Source: Candidatus Methylomirabilota bacterium
GTDB taxonomy: Bacteria; Methylomirabilota; Methylomirabilia; Methylomirabilales; Methylomirabilaceae
DNA: 64,000 nucleotides
Assembly (NCBI GenBank): GCA_003104975.1
Contig: PQAM01000019.1
Coordinates: 94,001 to 158,000 of the forward strand
Direction of reading: 5' to 3'
Shown here: in pieces, positions 8,390-18,922 of the stretch
How the letters are laid out: each line of letters opens with the position of its first letter
Position numbering within the stretch: the first letter of the stretch is position 1
Program-made: the position numbers and the translations under genes
The notes under the pieces: model-generated
What the model was told of the DNA's origin: nothing
Database searches by the model: none
The model's input: only the letters and a program-made list of their open reading frames with translations

Positions 8390-10165
8390 ATGGACGCCTT
8401 GTGCCTTGCCGCGATTGTCCAGGAACTGCAGGCCATCCTTCCGGGCGCCGAGATCAATCGCATCCAGCAACTCGATCGGTGGAGCCTGCTGCTGGTCTTT
8501 TACGGGGGACAAGGGCCTGGCGGGCTCGTACTCTCCGTCATGCCGGGCGCACCCAGGGTCGAGTTGTGCCGGCCGCCCCGGAAGCCCGCTGTTCATGTGT
8601 CGAGATTTGGGGACCTGATCGCCTCAAAGACCAAAGGGGCGGTAATCGAGGGGATTGAGCAGGTGGGGCTGGATCGGATCGTGGCAATCCATCTGCGCGG
8701 CGGCCCGCTATCCGACGCGGCCATGACGCTCTATCTGGAGATGCTTGGGGCCGCGGGCAATATGGTCCTTGTCGATCGAGCGACCGGGACGGTGACCGAT
8801 CGCCTGCGAGCGGCCTCCGGCCGAACGGGGGGTGCGACGTCGGGACCGGGTGAGCCATATCGGCCCCCCCTCGATGATCGGCGCATCGATCCCAGGAGCA
8901 TCGGGGAAGAGCAGTTCCACGCGATGGTCTGCGGATGCCTCGCTGACGGGATGGACGCGGCGCGCGCACTGTCGACCGGCCTTGCCGGGTTCAGCCCATT
9001 GATGGCGAGGGAACTGGCGGCCCGCGCCGGTTCCTCGACCCTCGTCCCCCACGATGAGCAGGCGCGCGCACTGTGGAAGTCGTTCCGCGAGCTGATGGAC
9101 CGCGTGGCCGCTGCCGCCTTTGAACCCAGGCTCCTGCTGGGAGACGATGGGGAGCCTGTCGGCACCGCCGCCTTTCCGCTTGTGACGGTGCCCGCCGAAC
9201 GTCAGGTTCCGTATTCCACCATGTCCGAGGCGCTGGCTGCCTGCCATCAAGGCCGCGAGCAGGGTGTGCAGTTGGGTGTCCTTCGGGCTGAGTTACGACG
9301 GAACTTGCAACGTGAGATCGACGCGACAGCCCGGCTGTCGACAGCGCTCGAGCAAGAGGCCGCGCTCTATCGCGAGGGGGAGATCCATGCTCGGAAGGGG
9401 CAACTCCTGCTGGCCAACCGGGCTCGCATTCGGCGCGGTCAGCAGACGGTCGAGCTGACCGACTATGCCGATTCGGGTACACCGTTGCTGCGCATCGAGC
9501 TGGATCCCACCTGCTCCATCGAGGACAATGCCCAACGCTACTTCGCCCTGCACCGCAAGGCGAAGCGCGGCGCCGCGATCGTCGATCAGCGTCTTACGGA
9601 GACGACGACGCGGCTGCATACGCTGTGTGCGATGCTCGAACAGATCGAGGCGGCACAGGATCCGGACGCGCTGCAGCAGGTGGATGCCGCCCTGGCCCGC
9701 ATCGTCAGACGGCGGCCCGCCCAGGCGCCGACAGCACCGCATGCTCGGCCGTCCGAGGGGCCAGAGCCGCGCGCCTTTCGCTCGTCGGACGGTCTGGCCA
9801 TTCTGGTCGGCCGGAACGGGCCGGGCAACGATCACCTGACCTGGCGGCTGGCCAGGTCGCACGATCTGTGGCTGCACGCCCAGGGGATCCGCGGCTCGCA
9901 CGTCGTCGTGCGTCTGGCGAAGGGGAAGCCGGCCCCGCCGCGAACGCTGTGCGAGGCAGCGCAACTCGCGGCCTACTATAGCCGCGCGCGCGGCGAGGTC
10001 AAGGTGCCGGTGGACTATGTCCTGCGGAAATTCCTGCGGAAGCCCAAGGGCGCTGCGCTTGGCGCTGTGCTGCTGACACAGGAGAAGACGATTGCCGTTC
10101 GGCCTGAGGCCGACCTGGTCCGGCGTCTGCACGCTGCTGCGGATTCGCACCATACTGGAGCATAA
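8390..10165 (+). CDS. rqcH: NFACT-family ribosome quality control protein RqcH
   Basis: Bacterial Rqc2/NEMF homologue that binds stalled 50S subunits and recruits Ala-tRNA to add C-terminal alanine tails (family knowledge). The NFACT-N domain covers the first ~200 residues and includes the conserved Asp-Arg pair, D95-R96 in GLDRIVAI. A long charged coiled-coil region follows (about 275-460), with the NFACT-R domain at about 475-560 (VGRNGPGNDHLTWRLARSHD, LWLHAQGIRGSHVVVR). The length of 591 is normal. The ATG at 8390 lies 6 bases after uvrA, and the stop TAA touches the ppx/gppA ATG directly, so the three genes are probably co-transcribed. Older annotations call this family fibronectin-binding protein. 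Confidence 0.93.
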   Translation: MDALCLAAIVQELQAILPGAEINRIQQLDRWSLLLVFYGGQGPGGLVLSVMPGAPRVELCRPPRKPAVHVSRFGDLIASKTKGAVIEGIEQVGLDRIVAIHLRGGPLSDAAMTLYLEMLGAAGNMVLVDRATGTVTDRLRAASGRTGGATSGPGEPYRPPLDDRRIDPRSIGEEQFHAMVCGCLADGMDAARALSTGLAGFSPLMARELAARAGSSTLVPHDEQARALWKSFRELMDRVAAAAFEPRLLLGDDGEPVGTAAFPLVTVPAERQVPYSTMSEALAACHQGREQGVQLGVLRAELRRNLQREIDATARLSTALEQEAALYREGEIHARKGQLLLANRARIRRGQQTVELTDYADSGTPLLRIELDPTCSIEDNAQRYFALHRKAKRGAAIVDQRLTETTTRLHTLCAMLEQIEAAQDPDALQQVDAALARIVRRRPAQAPTAPHARPSEGPEPRAFRSSDGLAILVGRNGPGNDHLTWRLARSHDLWLHAQGIRGSHVVVRLAKGKPAPPRTLCEAAQLAAYYSRARGEVKVPVDYVLRKFLRKPKGAALGAVLLTQEKTIAVRPEADLVRRLHAAADSHHTGA

Positions 10166-11089
10166 ATGGGGATCTACGCAGCCATCGATATCGGGACGAA
10201 TACGCTGCGCCTGCTTGTGGCCAACGCGACGGCCTCTGATCGCTTTACCGTTCTGCATGAGGAGCAGGAGATCGTGCGCCTCGGCGAGGGGTTGCTGCCG
10301 AGCCGGGTGCTCCAGGAGGCGGCGATGCGGCGCAGCGTGGCGGTCCTCGGACGGTTCGCCGAGACGGCTCGGCGTTTCAGGCCCGCGCGTATCGCGGCGG
10401 TCGCCACCAGCGCCGTACGGGAGGCGCGCAATCGCGAGGCGTTCGTGGCGGCGGTGCTTCGAGAAAGCGGGCTCAGTGTCCGGGTGATCGACGGCAACGA
10501 GGAGGCGCGCCTCACCCTTGTGGGCGTTCAGCAGGGGCTCGGTCTGGGGTCGAGCCGGGTCCTGGTCATGGACATCGGCGGGGGGAGCACCGAGTTCATC
10601 GTCGCTGCGGGGGAGGCGATTGAGGCGATGGTGAGCACCGGCCTGGGCGTGGTCAAGCTGACCGAGGCGCATCTGCATCACGATCCCCCGACCGCCGGTC
10701 AACTGGAGGCGGTTGAGCGGGCAATCGCCCAACGGGTCGGGCGGTTGCGCGCTGAGCTGCCTGATCTCGCCGGGACGACGCTCATCGGTACCGCCGGGAC
10801 GCCGACCACGCTGGCCGCGATCGATTTGGGGCTGCCCGTCTACAGCGCGCCCCGGGTGAACGGTCATCGGTTGTCGAGGGACCGAACACGGTCTCTGCTG
10901 CAGGAGTTGGCGAGCATACCGCTGACGACGCGGCGCGAGACCCCGTCTCTGGAACCCGGCCGGGCCGACGTCATTATCGCCGGCACTGCGCTTCTCGTCA
11001 CCGCGATGGCCCTGCTGGCCTACGACGAGTGCACGGTCAGCGACAGCGGCCTGCGTGAAGGGATCCTCCTCGACCTCCTTAGGCAGTAG
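10166..11089 (+). CDS. Ppx/GppA family exopolyphosphatase
   Basis: Exopolyphosphatase / guanosine pentaphosphatase of the ASKHA (sugar kinase-Hsp70-actin) fold, acting on polyphosphate or pppGpp. The phosphate-binding loop AIDIGTNTLRLLVA opens the protein, and the second signature VMDIGGGSTEF is near residue 135, with GTAGTPTTLA further on. At 307 residues it is the short Ppx type without the C-terminal HD domain of E. coli Ppx/GppA, so substrate preference cannot be told from sequence. The ATG follows the rqcH stop with no gap, indicating translational coupling. Confidence 0.92.
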   Translation: MGIYAAIDIGTNTLRLLVANATASDRFTVLHEEQEIVRLGEGLLPSRVLQEAAMRRSVAVLGRFAETARRFRPARIAAVATSAVREARNREAFVAAVLRESGLSVRVIDGNEEARLTLVGVQQGLGLGSSRVLVMDIGGGSTEFIVAAGEAIEAMVSTGLGVVKLTEAHLHHDPPTAGQLEAVERAIAQRVGRLRAELPDLAGTTLIGTAGTPTTLAAIDLGLPVYSAPRVNGHRLSRDRTRSLLQELASIPLTTRRETPSLEPGRADVIIAGTALLVTAMALLAYDECTVSDSGLREGILLDLLRQ

Positions 11090-11120
11090 GCGTGGCAAAG
11101 TTGGCGTTGTTTCCTTTGCG

Positions 11121-11150
11121 TTGACAATGCTCCTCGTTGTATGCTAAGGA
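11121..11150 (+). promoter_or_regulatory. Possible promoter for the HNH-uvrB pair
   Basis: A perfect TTGACA (11121-11126) is followed by GTATGCTAAGGAT. With an 18-base spacer the -10 would be TAAGGA; TATGCT sits too close (13 bases). It is about 50 bases upstream of the HNH gene start. Confidence 0.4.
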
Positions 11151-11200
11151 TGATTCGTGTATACGGGGATTCGCAAGCATGAAGCCCACTGAATCGCTCG

Positions 11201-11746
11201 ATGGACACCGACAAAGTATTGGTACTGAATAACTCCTTCGAACCCCTCCACGTCTGCACCGCGCGAAGAGCCGTCATTCTGCTGTACACCGGGAAGGCCG
11301 AACGGATCGAGGACGGTCCACGCGTCATTCACTCTCCCTCGATCGTCATTATCATCCCGACCGTCATCCGCCTCCATCGCTATGTCAAGCGCCCCATCAT
11401 CCCCGCGGTCTCCTTCAACAAGAAGAATATCCTGAAACGGGACGCCTATACCTGCCAGTACTGCGGACAAAACGGGGGCGAACGGATGACCATCGATCAT
11501 GTGATCCCCCGGTCGCGGGGCGGTCGGACCGTCTGGGAGAACGTTGTCAGTGCCTGCCGCGCCTGCAATCTGAAGAAGGGGAGCAAGCCCCTGCACGAGG
11601 TCAGTATGAGCCTGCTCCGTAGGCCGGTTAAGCCGGTCTCGATCGTGTATCTCGGCCTCATGTTCTATTCCCCGCACGGGGTCGGGTCCTGGAGCAAATA
11701 CCTCCCCCGCAACGTAGGAGGGGACCTGTCGGGCTCCCTGTCCTGA
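11201..11746 (+). CDS. HNH endonuclease family protein
   Basis: A 181-residue protein with a Cys4-type HNH domain: C85QYC88, the catalytic IDH100VIPRSRGG, then C119RAC122 closing the zinc site. The N-terminal ~75 residues ([20 protein letters not shown], then a KAERIEDG motif) are typical of a widespread chromosomal HNH family present in many bacteria, not of homing or phage enzymes. The physiological role is unknown. It is followed after 13 bases by uvrB, so a DNA-repair connection is a reasonable context inference. Confidence 0.92.
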   Translation: MDTDKVLVLNNSFEPLHVCTARRAVILLYTGKAERIEDGPRVIHSPSIVIIIPTVIRLHRYVKRPIIPAVSFNKKNILKRDAYTCQYCGQNGGERMTIDHVIPRSRGGRTVWENVVSACRACNLKKGSKPLHEVSMSLLRRPVKPVSIVYLGLMFYSPHGVGSWSKYLPRNVGGDLSGSLS

Positions 11747-11759
11747 CCACCCCACCACC

Positions 11760-13772
<2,013 letters not shown>

Positions 13773-13810
13773 CCCCCTCTGCCCGCACACCCTGTGGGTG
13801 GGGAGAGGGG
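13773..13810 (+). terminator. GC-rich hairpin after uvrB
   Basis: CCCCTCT pairs with AGAGGGG, with an inner CACCC-TGT-GGGTG stem, starting right after the uvrB stop. There is no U-tract, so it may be a factor-dependent 3' end or a dispersed hairpin repeat rather than a classic intrinsic terminator. Confidence 0.45.
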
Positions 13811-13921
13811 AAATACAGGTTGGGGCGCATGCGGCAATAGTGAACCAATCTCGGACGTAGGACACTGGACAGGCCGGCGCCCCACAGACACAGGCCCCCT
13901 TTGAGGGGCGAGGAGACGACG

Positions 13922-14125
13922 ATGAAAGGTAAGGTCAAGTGGTTCAATGTGACGAAGCGGTTCGGGTTTATCGTGCGGGATGACGGCGGGCAGGACGCGT
14001 TCGTCCACGCGAGCGACGTCGAGGGGGGCGCCACCTTGAGGGAAAACGACACGGTGGAGTTCGACCTGGGTCAGGATGATCGCGGCCGCGCCAAGGCGGT
14101 CCGGGTTCGTGTGCTACGGGGGTAA
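13922..14125 (+). CDS. Cold-shock domain protein
   Basis: A 67-residue single cold-shock domain that binds single-stranded RNA/DNA (CspA family). The opening MKGKVKWFN, RNP1-like KRFGFIV and RNP2-like DAFVHAS are all present, followed by the acidic turn and a VRV C-terminus. ATG 13922 was preferred over an upstream in-frame start at 13901 because GAGGAG lies just before it and it gives the canonical N-terminus. It stands alone between the uvrB hairpin and the convergent kinase gene. Confidence 0.93.
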   Translation: MKGKVKWFNVTKRFGFIVRDDGGQDAFVHASDVEGGATLRENDTVEFDLGQDDRGRAKAVRVRVLRG

Positions 14126-14169
14126 AGATCTCGTGAGGCGTTGAGCGTCCAGCGTGACGAGTGGGCGCG

Positions 14170-15588
14170 CTAGGCAGCAGGCGTGTCACCTCCCTGGACG
14201 GCGGGAGGGGTGAGCGGGATCTCGACGGTGACAGTGGTTCCGACGCCCGCGCGGCTCACGATGGAGACTGTTCCCCCTAATGCCAGCGCCTGTTCGCGCA
14301 GGCGCACCCGCTCGAGCGAATCGGCGGTGCGTCCATCCTGCTCGATCGCCTTCCCGTTATCCGCGACGACCAGGATGAGGCGGGCATCCCGCTGTTCCAG
14401 GCTGATGGTGACCATAGTAGGCCGGGAGCGGGTGGTAACGTCACCGAGGATCACCTCGCAGATGCCGAACAGTGCCGTCGACCGTTTATCATCCAGTTTA
14501 GGCATCTGAAGCGAGGTCGTAAACCGACAGTTGATGCCGGTCCGTACCGTGAACTCCCCGGTCTGCCACTCCAGGGCGGTCGGCAGTCCAAGGTCGTACA
14601 GGACCATATTATGCATCTCTGTCGAGATCCGCCGTGCTGCGCTGATCGTGCCCTGCAGAAGCTTGGACATCTCATCGATCTTCGCCAGCAGGGCGGTCTG
14701 CTCGGCCGGCAGCCGGCCGGCCAGCCACCGCAAGTCGAAATTCAGGGCCGCCAGAGTCTGCCCCAACTCGTCGTGGATCTCCCAGGCGACCCGGGTGCGC
14801 TCGTCTTTTCGGATCGATTCCAGATGGGACGTCAGGGCACGGAGCTCCTGCTGGGACGCGCGCAACTGCGTCTCCATTTGTCTCCGCCTGGTGATGTCGC
14901 GTACCAGCCAGCGCAGGCTCTGCAGCCGACCGGACTCGTCGCGAATCAGCCCCACGGCGAGCGACACCGGCACGGGCGCACCTGTCGAGGGCTGTAACAG
15001 CACCTGCCAGTCCGTCGCCGGCGTCCCTCCGGCCCGAATCCGCGTAAGGTCCTGCTCAAAGACCGACCGCTCGGCCTCCGCCACGAAGGCGACCACCGAC
15101 CGGTCCACCAGCGCGTCGCGGCCCACTTGGAGCAGCCTCGCCGCCTCGGCATTGGCCTCCCGGATGCGCCCGTCGGGGTCGGTGACGAGGTAGCTGTCTG
15201 GGGCCGACTCAAACAGGTCCAGGTAGCGCCGGTGCTCCGTCTCCAGCGCCTGCTGAGTGGCCAGCAACTCCTCGTTCTGCTCGCGCAGCTCCTCCGTGAG
15301 GACGTTCAACTCTTCCAGCGCGGTGGACAGCTCCGCCAGGGTCTCCAGGGCCAGGGTACGCGGCTCGGCCGACTCGTGGGCACGGCGCTCCAACTGCTGG
15401 AGCCGCTCTCGCGCGATCTCGATCTGCCGGTCGAAGGGGTCCGTGATCATCCCTTCATCTCGTCCATCATCAACACCACGCCCGCCTGCCGAGGCGGCAA
15501 AGGTCACGATATCGAACCCCGCGTCGGCGAAGTACGGAGACACCTGCTGCTCCACCACGTTCAAGCCTGCGAATCGTCGCTTTTCCAC
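14170..15588 (-). CDS. PAS-domain sensor histidine kinase (HisKA_3 type), degenerate ATPase
   Basis: Cytoplasmic sensor kinase with no membrane segments. Order (numbered from GTG 15588): a coiled coil at ~50-120 rich in Glu/Leu, a PAS domain at ~121-235, then a NarL/DesK-type dimerisation helix with phospho-acceptor H272 in WEIHDELGQTL, then an HATPase domain. The ATPase is unusual: the N-box reads GICEVILGDV, lacking the expected Asn, and the G1 box reads DNGKAIEQDG. Only the last glycine-rich GVGTTVTVEIPL looks normal. It may be weakly active or bind nucleotide poorly. No response regulator is adjacent. ATG 15450 (MITDPFDRQ) is a plausible alternative start, since the 46 upstream residues match nothing I know. 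Confidence 0.85.
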   Translation of the reverse strand: MEKRRFAGLNVVEQQVSPYFADAGFDIVTFAASAGGRGVDDGRDEGMITDPFDRQIEIARERLQQLERRAHESAEPRTLALETLAELSTALEELNVLTEELREQNEELLATQQALETEHRRYLDLFESAPDSYLVTDPDGRIREANAEAARLLQVGRDALVDRSVVAFVAEAERSVFEQDLTRIRAGGTPATDWQVLLQPSTGAPVPVSLAVGLIRDESGRLQSLRWLVRDITRRRQMETQLRASQQELRALTSHLESIRKDERTRVAWEIHDELGQTLAALNFDLRWLAGRLPAEQTALLAKIDEMSKLLQGTISAARRISTEMHNMVLYDLGLPTALEWQTGEFTVRTGINCRFTTSLQMPKLDDKRSTALFGICEVILGDVTTRSRPTMVTISLEQRDARLILVVADNGKAIEQDGRTADSLERVRLREQALALGGTVSIVSRAGVGTTVTVEIPLTPPAVQGGDTPAA

Positions 15589-15699
15589 CGGTTATTGTGG
15601 CGATGCGCCTGCTCTTCCAGAGCCGCCGACAATCGTATTGTGATGTGCCCCTCCAGTAGTGTCAAGCGAATAGCCGCCCTTCAATCTCCCACTTTCCTT

Positions 15700-15728
15700 T
15701 TGACTCCGTGCCCTCCCTGTGCCAAAAT
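15700..15728 (+). promoter_or_regulatory. Promoter for the lysA/dap cluster
   Basis: TTGACT (15700-15705), a 17-base spacer and CAAAAT (15723-15728) stand 34 bases before the lysA GTG. Confidence 0.5.
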
Positions 15729-15761
15729 TCGACGGATAACCCCACACCAGGAGGGTGCTGC

Positions 15762-17018
15762 GTGCATCATTTCCAGTATCGCGACGATCGTCTGGCGTGC
15801 GAAGAGGTGCCGATCGAACGGATTGCTGACGCCGTCGGGACCCCGTTCTATCTGTATAGCCACGCAACGCTGACGCACCACTTTCGGACCTTTGACCAGG
15901 CGTTCGCCGACATCCCTCACCTGGTCTGTTTTGCCATGAAGGCCAACTCCAACGGTGCGACCTTGAAGCTGTTCGCCGACCTGGGAGGCGGCGCCGATGT
16001 CGTGTCGGGTGGGGAGCTCTATCGGGCCTTACGGGCCGGTATCCCGCCCAGCCGCATCGTCTTTGCAGGGGTGGGCAAGACCCGTGACGAGATGGAGTTT
16101 GCACTGAAGTCCGATATCCTGATGTTCAACGTAGAGTCGCCGCAGGAGCTCCGTCTGTTGAATGAGGTAGGGGGCGCCACGGGGATAAAGGCGAGGGTGG
16201 CGCTGCGGATCAACCCGGACGTTGATCCCAAGACCCACCCGTATATCTCGACCGGGTTGAAGAAGAGTAAGTTCGGCATCGACATCTCCCTGGCGATGGA
16301 GGAGTACCGGGTGGCCGGAGCACTGCGCCATATCGAGGTCGTTGGGGTCCATCAACATATCGGATCCCAGATTACCGAGATTGCGCCCTTCGTGGACAGT
16401 CTGGCCAAGATGGCCGGGCTGATCACCGAATTGCGTCATCATGGCTTTGCGATCAAATATCTGGATGTCGGTGGCGGGCTCGGGATCACCTACAAAGATG
16501 AAGATCCGCCGATCCCGCGGGTCTTCGCGGAGGCAATGATTGCGGTCATCAAGGATCTGGGATGCACCATCGTCCTGGAGCCTGGACGGGTCATTGTCGG
16601 GAATGCGGGGGTCCTGGTCACAAGGGTTCTCTACGACAAGCGCACGCCGGCTAAGCACTTTATCGTGGTCGATGCCGGGATGAACGATCTGGTCCGCCCG
16701 AGCCTGTACGGTTCATTCCATTCGATCCTCCCTGCACGGCGTGAGGAGGGGCGGGAGATGGTGACGGCCGATGTGGTGGGTCCCGTCTGCGAGTCGGGCG
16801 ATTTCCTGGCCAAGGACCGGTCGATGCCGGTCCCCGAGCCCGGCGAGTTGCTGGTTGTGATGAGCGCCGGCGCCTACGGCCATACGATGTCATCCAACTA
16901 CAACAGTCGACCAAGGCCGCCGGAGATCCTGGTGAGGGGCGATCGCTGGTTCACCATCCGCGAACGGGAAAGTTATGAGGATCTGATCCGCAGCGAGCGC
17001 ATTCCGGCAGATCTGTAG
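15762..17018 (+). CDS. lysA: Diaminopimelate decarboxylase
   Basis: PLP enzyme that decarboxylates meso-DAP to L-lysine, the last step of the pathway whose other genes follow. An alanine-racemase-like barrel carries PLP lysine K60 in CFAMKANSNG, phosphate-binding GGGLGITY, and the C-terminal substrate-site motif GPVCESGDFLA. I start at GTG 15762 because AGGAGGG lies 6 bases upstream; longer frames reach 15708 but have no ribosome-binding site. That gives 418 residues, normal for LysA. dapF follows after a 65-base spacer holding a hairpin repeat. Confidence 0.95.
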   Translation: MHHFQYRDDRLACEEVPIERIADAVGTPFYLYSHATLTHHFRTFDQAFADIPHLVCFAMKANSNGATLKLFADLGGGADVVSGGELYRALRAGIPPSRIVFAGVGKTRDEMEFALKSDILMFNVESPQELRLLNEVGGATGIKARVALRINPDVDPKTHPYISTGLKKSKFGIDISLAMEEYRVAGALRHIEVVGVHQHIGSQITEIAPFVDSLAKMAGLITELRHHGFAIKYLDVGGGLGITYKDEDPPIPRVFAEAMIAVIKDLGCTIVLEPGRVIVGNAGVLVTRVLYDKRTPAKHFIVVDAGMNDLVRPSLYGSFHSILPARREEGREMVTADVVGPVCESGDFLAKDRSMPVPEPGELLVVMSAGAYGHTMSSNYNSRPRPPEILVRGDRWFTIRERESYEDLIRSERIPADL

Positions 17019-17033
17019 GAGGCCAGTACGAGG

Positions 17034-17063
17034 GACGTAGGGGCGACCCACTGGGTCGCCCGT
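17034..17063 (+). repeat. GACGTAGGGGCGA hairpin repeat, copy 1
   Basis: GACGTAGGGGCGACCC is followed by a complementary GGGTCGCCC, so it folds as a hairpin. A second copy with a different loop (GACGTAGGGGCGAAACATG) lies at 39059-39087 inside the 3' end of murG. Confidence 0.65.
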
Positions 17064-17083
17064 CCGAGGCGTGATGAGGTAAA

Positions 17084-17902
17084 ATGGATAAACTAAGCTT
17101 CGTGAAAATGAGCGGAAGCGGTAACGATTTTATCCTGATCGATAACCGCGCCGGTCATCTCGACATCGAGCCCAGGACGCTGGCTGAGCGACTCTGCCGA
17201 CGCCGGATCTCGGTAGGGGCTGACGGCCTGATCCTGGTCGAGCCCTCTTCGACGGCCGATTTCCGGATGCGGATCTTCAACGCCGACGGCAGTGAGGCGG
17301 AGATGTGCGGCAACGGCGGCCGTTGCGTGGCCAGGTTCGCCGAGATGTTGGGGATCGCGGCACCCGACATGGCCTTTGATACGCTGGCCGGGACGATCCG
17401 GGCGCGGGTGAACGGCGACCGGGTCACGTTGCAGATCAGCCGGCCACACGGGATGCGCCTGCGTCTATCGATTGACGTGGACGGCGTCTCGTACGAGATC
17501 CACAGCATCAATACAGGGGTGCCGCACGCCGTCCTCTTGTGTTCGGATCTGGAGGCCGTCCCGGTCCGCACGCTGGGGCGCGCCATCAGGTTTCACCCGG
17601 CCTTTCAACCGGCGGGGACGAACGTCGATTTTGTGGCCGTTGCTGACGGTCATGCGCTGGCTATCCGGACCTATGAACGGGGCGTCGAGGACGAGACGCT
17701 GGCCTGCGGCACAGGAACCGTCGCCTCAGCGCTGATCTCGGCCGAGTTGGGACTGGTGTCTTCCCCGGTCCAGGTGCAGGTCAGGAGCGGCGAGATCCTC
17801 ACTGTGTCGTTCACCGGACCGGACTATCAGGAGGTCTTTTTCGAGGGGGAGGTCCGACTGGTCTATCAGGGCGAGCTGATGGCCGACGCGTTCAAGGATT
17901 AG
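17084..17902 (+). CDS. dapF: Diaminopimelate epimerase
   Basis: Converts LL-DAP to meso-DAP using two active-site cysteines, both visible: C75 in MCGNGGRC and C208 in LACGTGT. The N-terminal FVKMSGSGNDFILID motif is typical. At 272 residues it is the normal two-lobed fold. ATG 17084 has TGAGG upstream. The stop TAG sits at the edge of a heptamer array, its AG being the first bases of the first AGTTTTC unit. It supplies meso-DAP both to LysA and to MurE encoded at 28882. Confidence 0.96.
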   Translation: MDKLSFVKMSGSGNDFILIDNRAGHLDIEPRTLAERLCRRRISVGADGLILVEPSSTADFRMRIFNADGSEAEMCGNGGRCVARFAEMLGIAAPDMAFDTLAGTIRARVNGDRVTLQISRPHGMRLRLSIDVDGVSYEIHSINTGVPHAVLLCSDLEAVPVRTLGRAIRFHPAFQPAGTNVDFVAVADGHALAIRTYERGVEDETLACGTGTVASALISAELGLVSSPVQVQVRSGEILTVSFTGPDYQEVFFEGEVRLVYQGELMADAFKD

Positions 17903-17968
17903 TTTTCAGTTTTAAGTTTTTAGTCTCCAGTTGTTTACTCAAAACTAAAAACTGACAACTCGAAACTG
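17901..17968 (+). repeat. Heptamer array AGTTTTN with inverted AAAACTN arm
   Basis: Units AGTTTTC, AGTTTTA, AGTTTTT, AGTCTCC and AGTTGTT (17901-17935) are followed by AAAACTA, AAAACTG, ACAACTC and GAAACTG (17941-17968). The arms are complementary (AGTTTTTAG with CTAAAAACT), giving a hairpin in the dapF-dapA spacer. Confidence 0.8.
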
Positions 17969-17985
17969 CACTGACGGGAGATCGC

Positions 17986-18870
17986 ATGAAGCGGATGTTC
18001 CAGGGTTCGATGGTGGCGTTGGTGACCCCCTTCAAGGACGGACGGGTTGATGAGTCCTCCCTCCGTGCGTTGGTGGAGTTTCACATCACCAACGGGACCG
18101 ATGTCCTGGTCCCGTGCGGGACGACAGGCGAGTCGCCGACGCTCAGCCACGATGAACACCGGCGGGTGATCGAATTGACGATTGAGGCGGCCAATCGGCG
18201 CATTGAGGTGGTTGCGGGGACCGGCTCGAACAGTACGGCCGAGGCGATCGATCTGACGCGCTTTGCCAGACAGGCGGGGGCCGACGGCGCCCTCCTGGTT
18301 CTCCCATATTACAACAAGCCGACACAGGCCGGGCTGATGACGCACTGCCGCGCCGTGGCGGATGCGGCGGAGTTGCCGGTGATCCTCTACAACATCCCGG
18401 GGCGGACGGGGATCAACATGCTGCCGGAGACGCTGGCGACGTTGGCCGATCATCCGTATATCGTCGGGATGAAGGAGGCGACCGGCAACCTGGAACAGAT
18501 GACCCAGGATATCATGCTGTGCGGGGACCGCCTGGCGTTCCTGTCCGGGGATGATACTCTCACGTTGCCGTTGCTCGCGGTGGGGGGACGAGGCGTCATT
18601 TCGGTAGTGGCCAATATTGTGCCGCGCGATGTGGCCGACCTGACCCATGCATTCCTGGGTGGCGACTGGAAGCGCGCCCGCGAGATCCACCTTAAGCTCT
18701 TCCCACTCTGCCAGGCGATGTTCTATGAAACCAACCCCATCCCGATCAAGACCGCGATGGCCATGCGGGGAATGATCGGCGGTGAGCTTCGCCTGCCGCT
18801 CTGTCCGATGAGCGAGTCCAACCTGAACCGGCTCAAGGCCGCCATGCGGGCGTACGGTCTGCTTTCATGA
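17986..18870 (+). CDS. dapA: 4-hydroxy-tetrahydrodipicolinate synthase
   Basis: Condenses pyruvate with aspartate semialdehyde, the first committed step of lysine/DAP synthesis. TIM-barrel of 294 residues with Schiff-base lysine K163 (VGMKEATGNL), pyruvate-binding GTTGESPTL and the LYNIPGRTG tyrosine segment. ATG 17986 is preceded by GGGAG. It lies between dapF and dapB in an apparent lysA-dapF-dapA-dapB operon. The upstream spacer is a foldable heptamer array and the downstream spacer is a (CCTTCAG)4 array. Confidence 0.97.
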   Translation: MKRMFQGSMVALVTPFKDGRVDESSLRALVEFHITNGTDVLVPCGTTGESPTLSHDEHRRVIELTIEAANRRIEVVAGTGSNSTAEAIDLTRFARQAGADGALLVLPYYNKPTQAGLMTHCRAVADAAELPVILYNIPGRTGINMLPETLATLADHPYIVGMKEATGNLEQMTQDIMLCGDRLAFLSGDDTLTLPLLAVGGRGVISVVANIVPRDVADLTHAFLGGDWKRAREIHLKLFPLCQAMFYETNPIPIKTAMAMRGMIGGELRLPLCPMSESNLNRLKAAMRAYGLLS

Positions 18871-18875
18871 GCGTT

Positions 18876-18907
18876 CCTTCAGCCTTCAGCCTTCAGCCTT
18901 CAGCCTT
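18876..18907 (+). repeat. Heptamer array (CCTTCAG)4
   Basis: Four perfect tandem CCTTCAG units plus a partial CCTT fill the dapA-dapB spacer. This is the cleanest example of the 7-base period in the window. Confidence 0.9.
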
Positions 18908-18922
18908 ATTCGGTGGCCTTCG

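Noticed and set aside
9293-11098. 601-codon open frame antisense to rqcH and ppx/gppA
   Set aside because: Crosses the gene boundary and lacks any recognisable protein segment or ribosome-binding site.
15708-15761. lysA start at 15708
   Set aside because: It overlaps the predicted promoter region and lacks a Shine-Dalgarno; GTG 15762 has AGGAGGG at ideal distance.
18876-18907. CRISPR-like repeat at the (CCTTCAG)4 site and other arrays
   Set aside because: Repeats are 7 bases with no spacers between units and no cas genes; they are simple tandem arrays.
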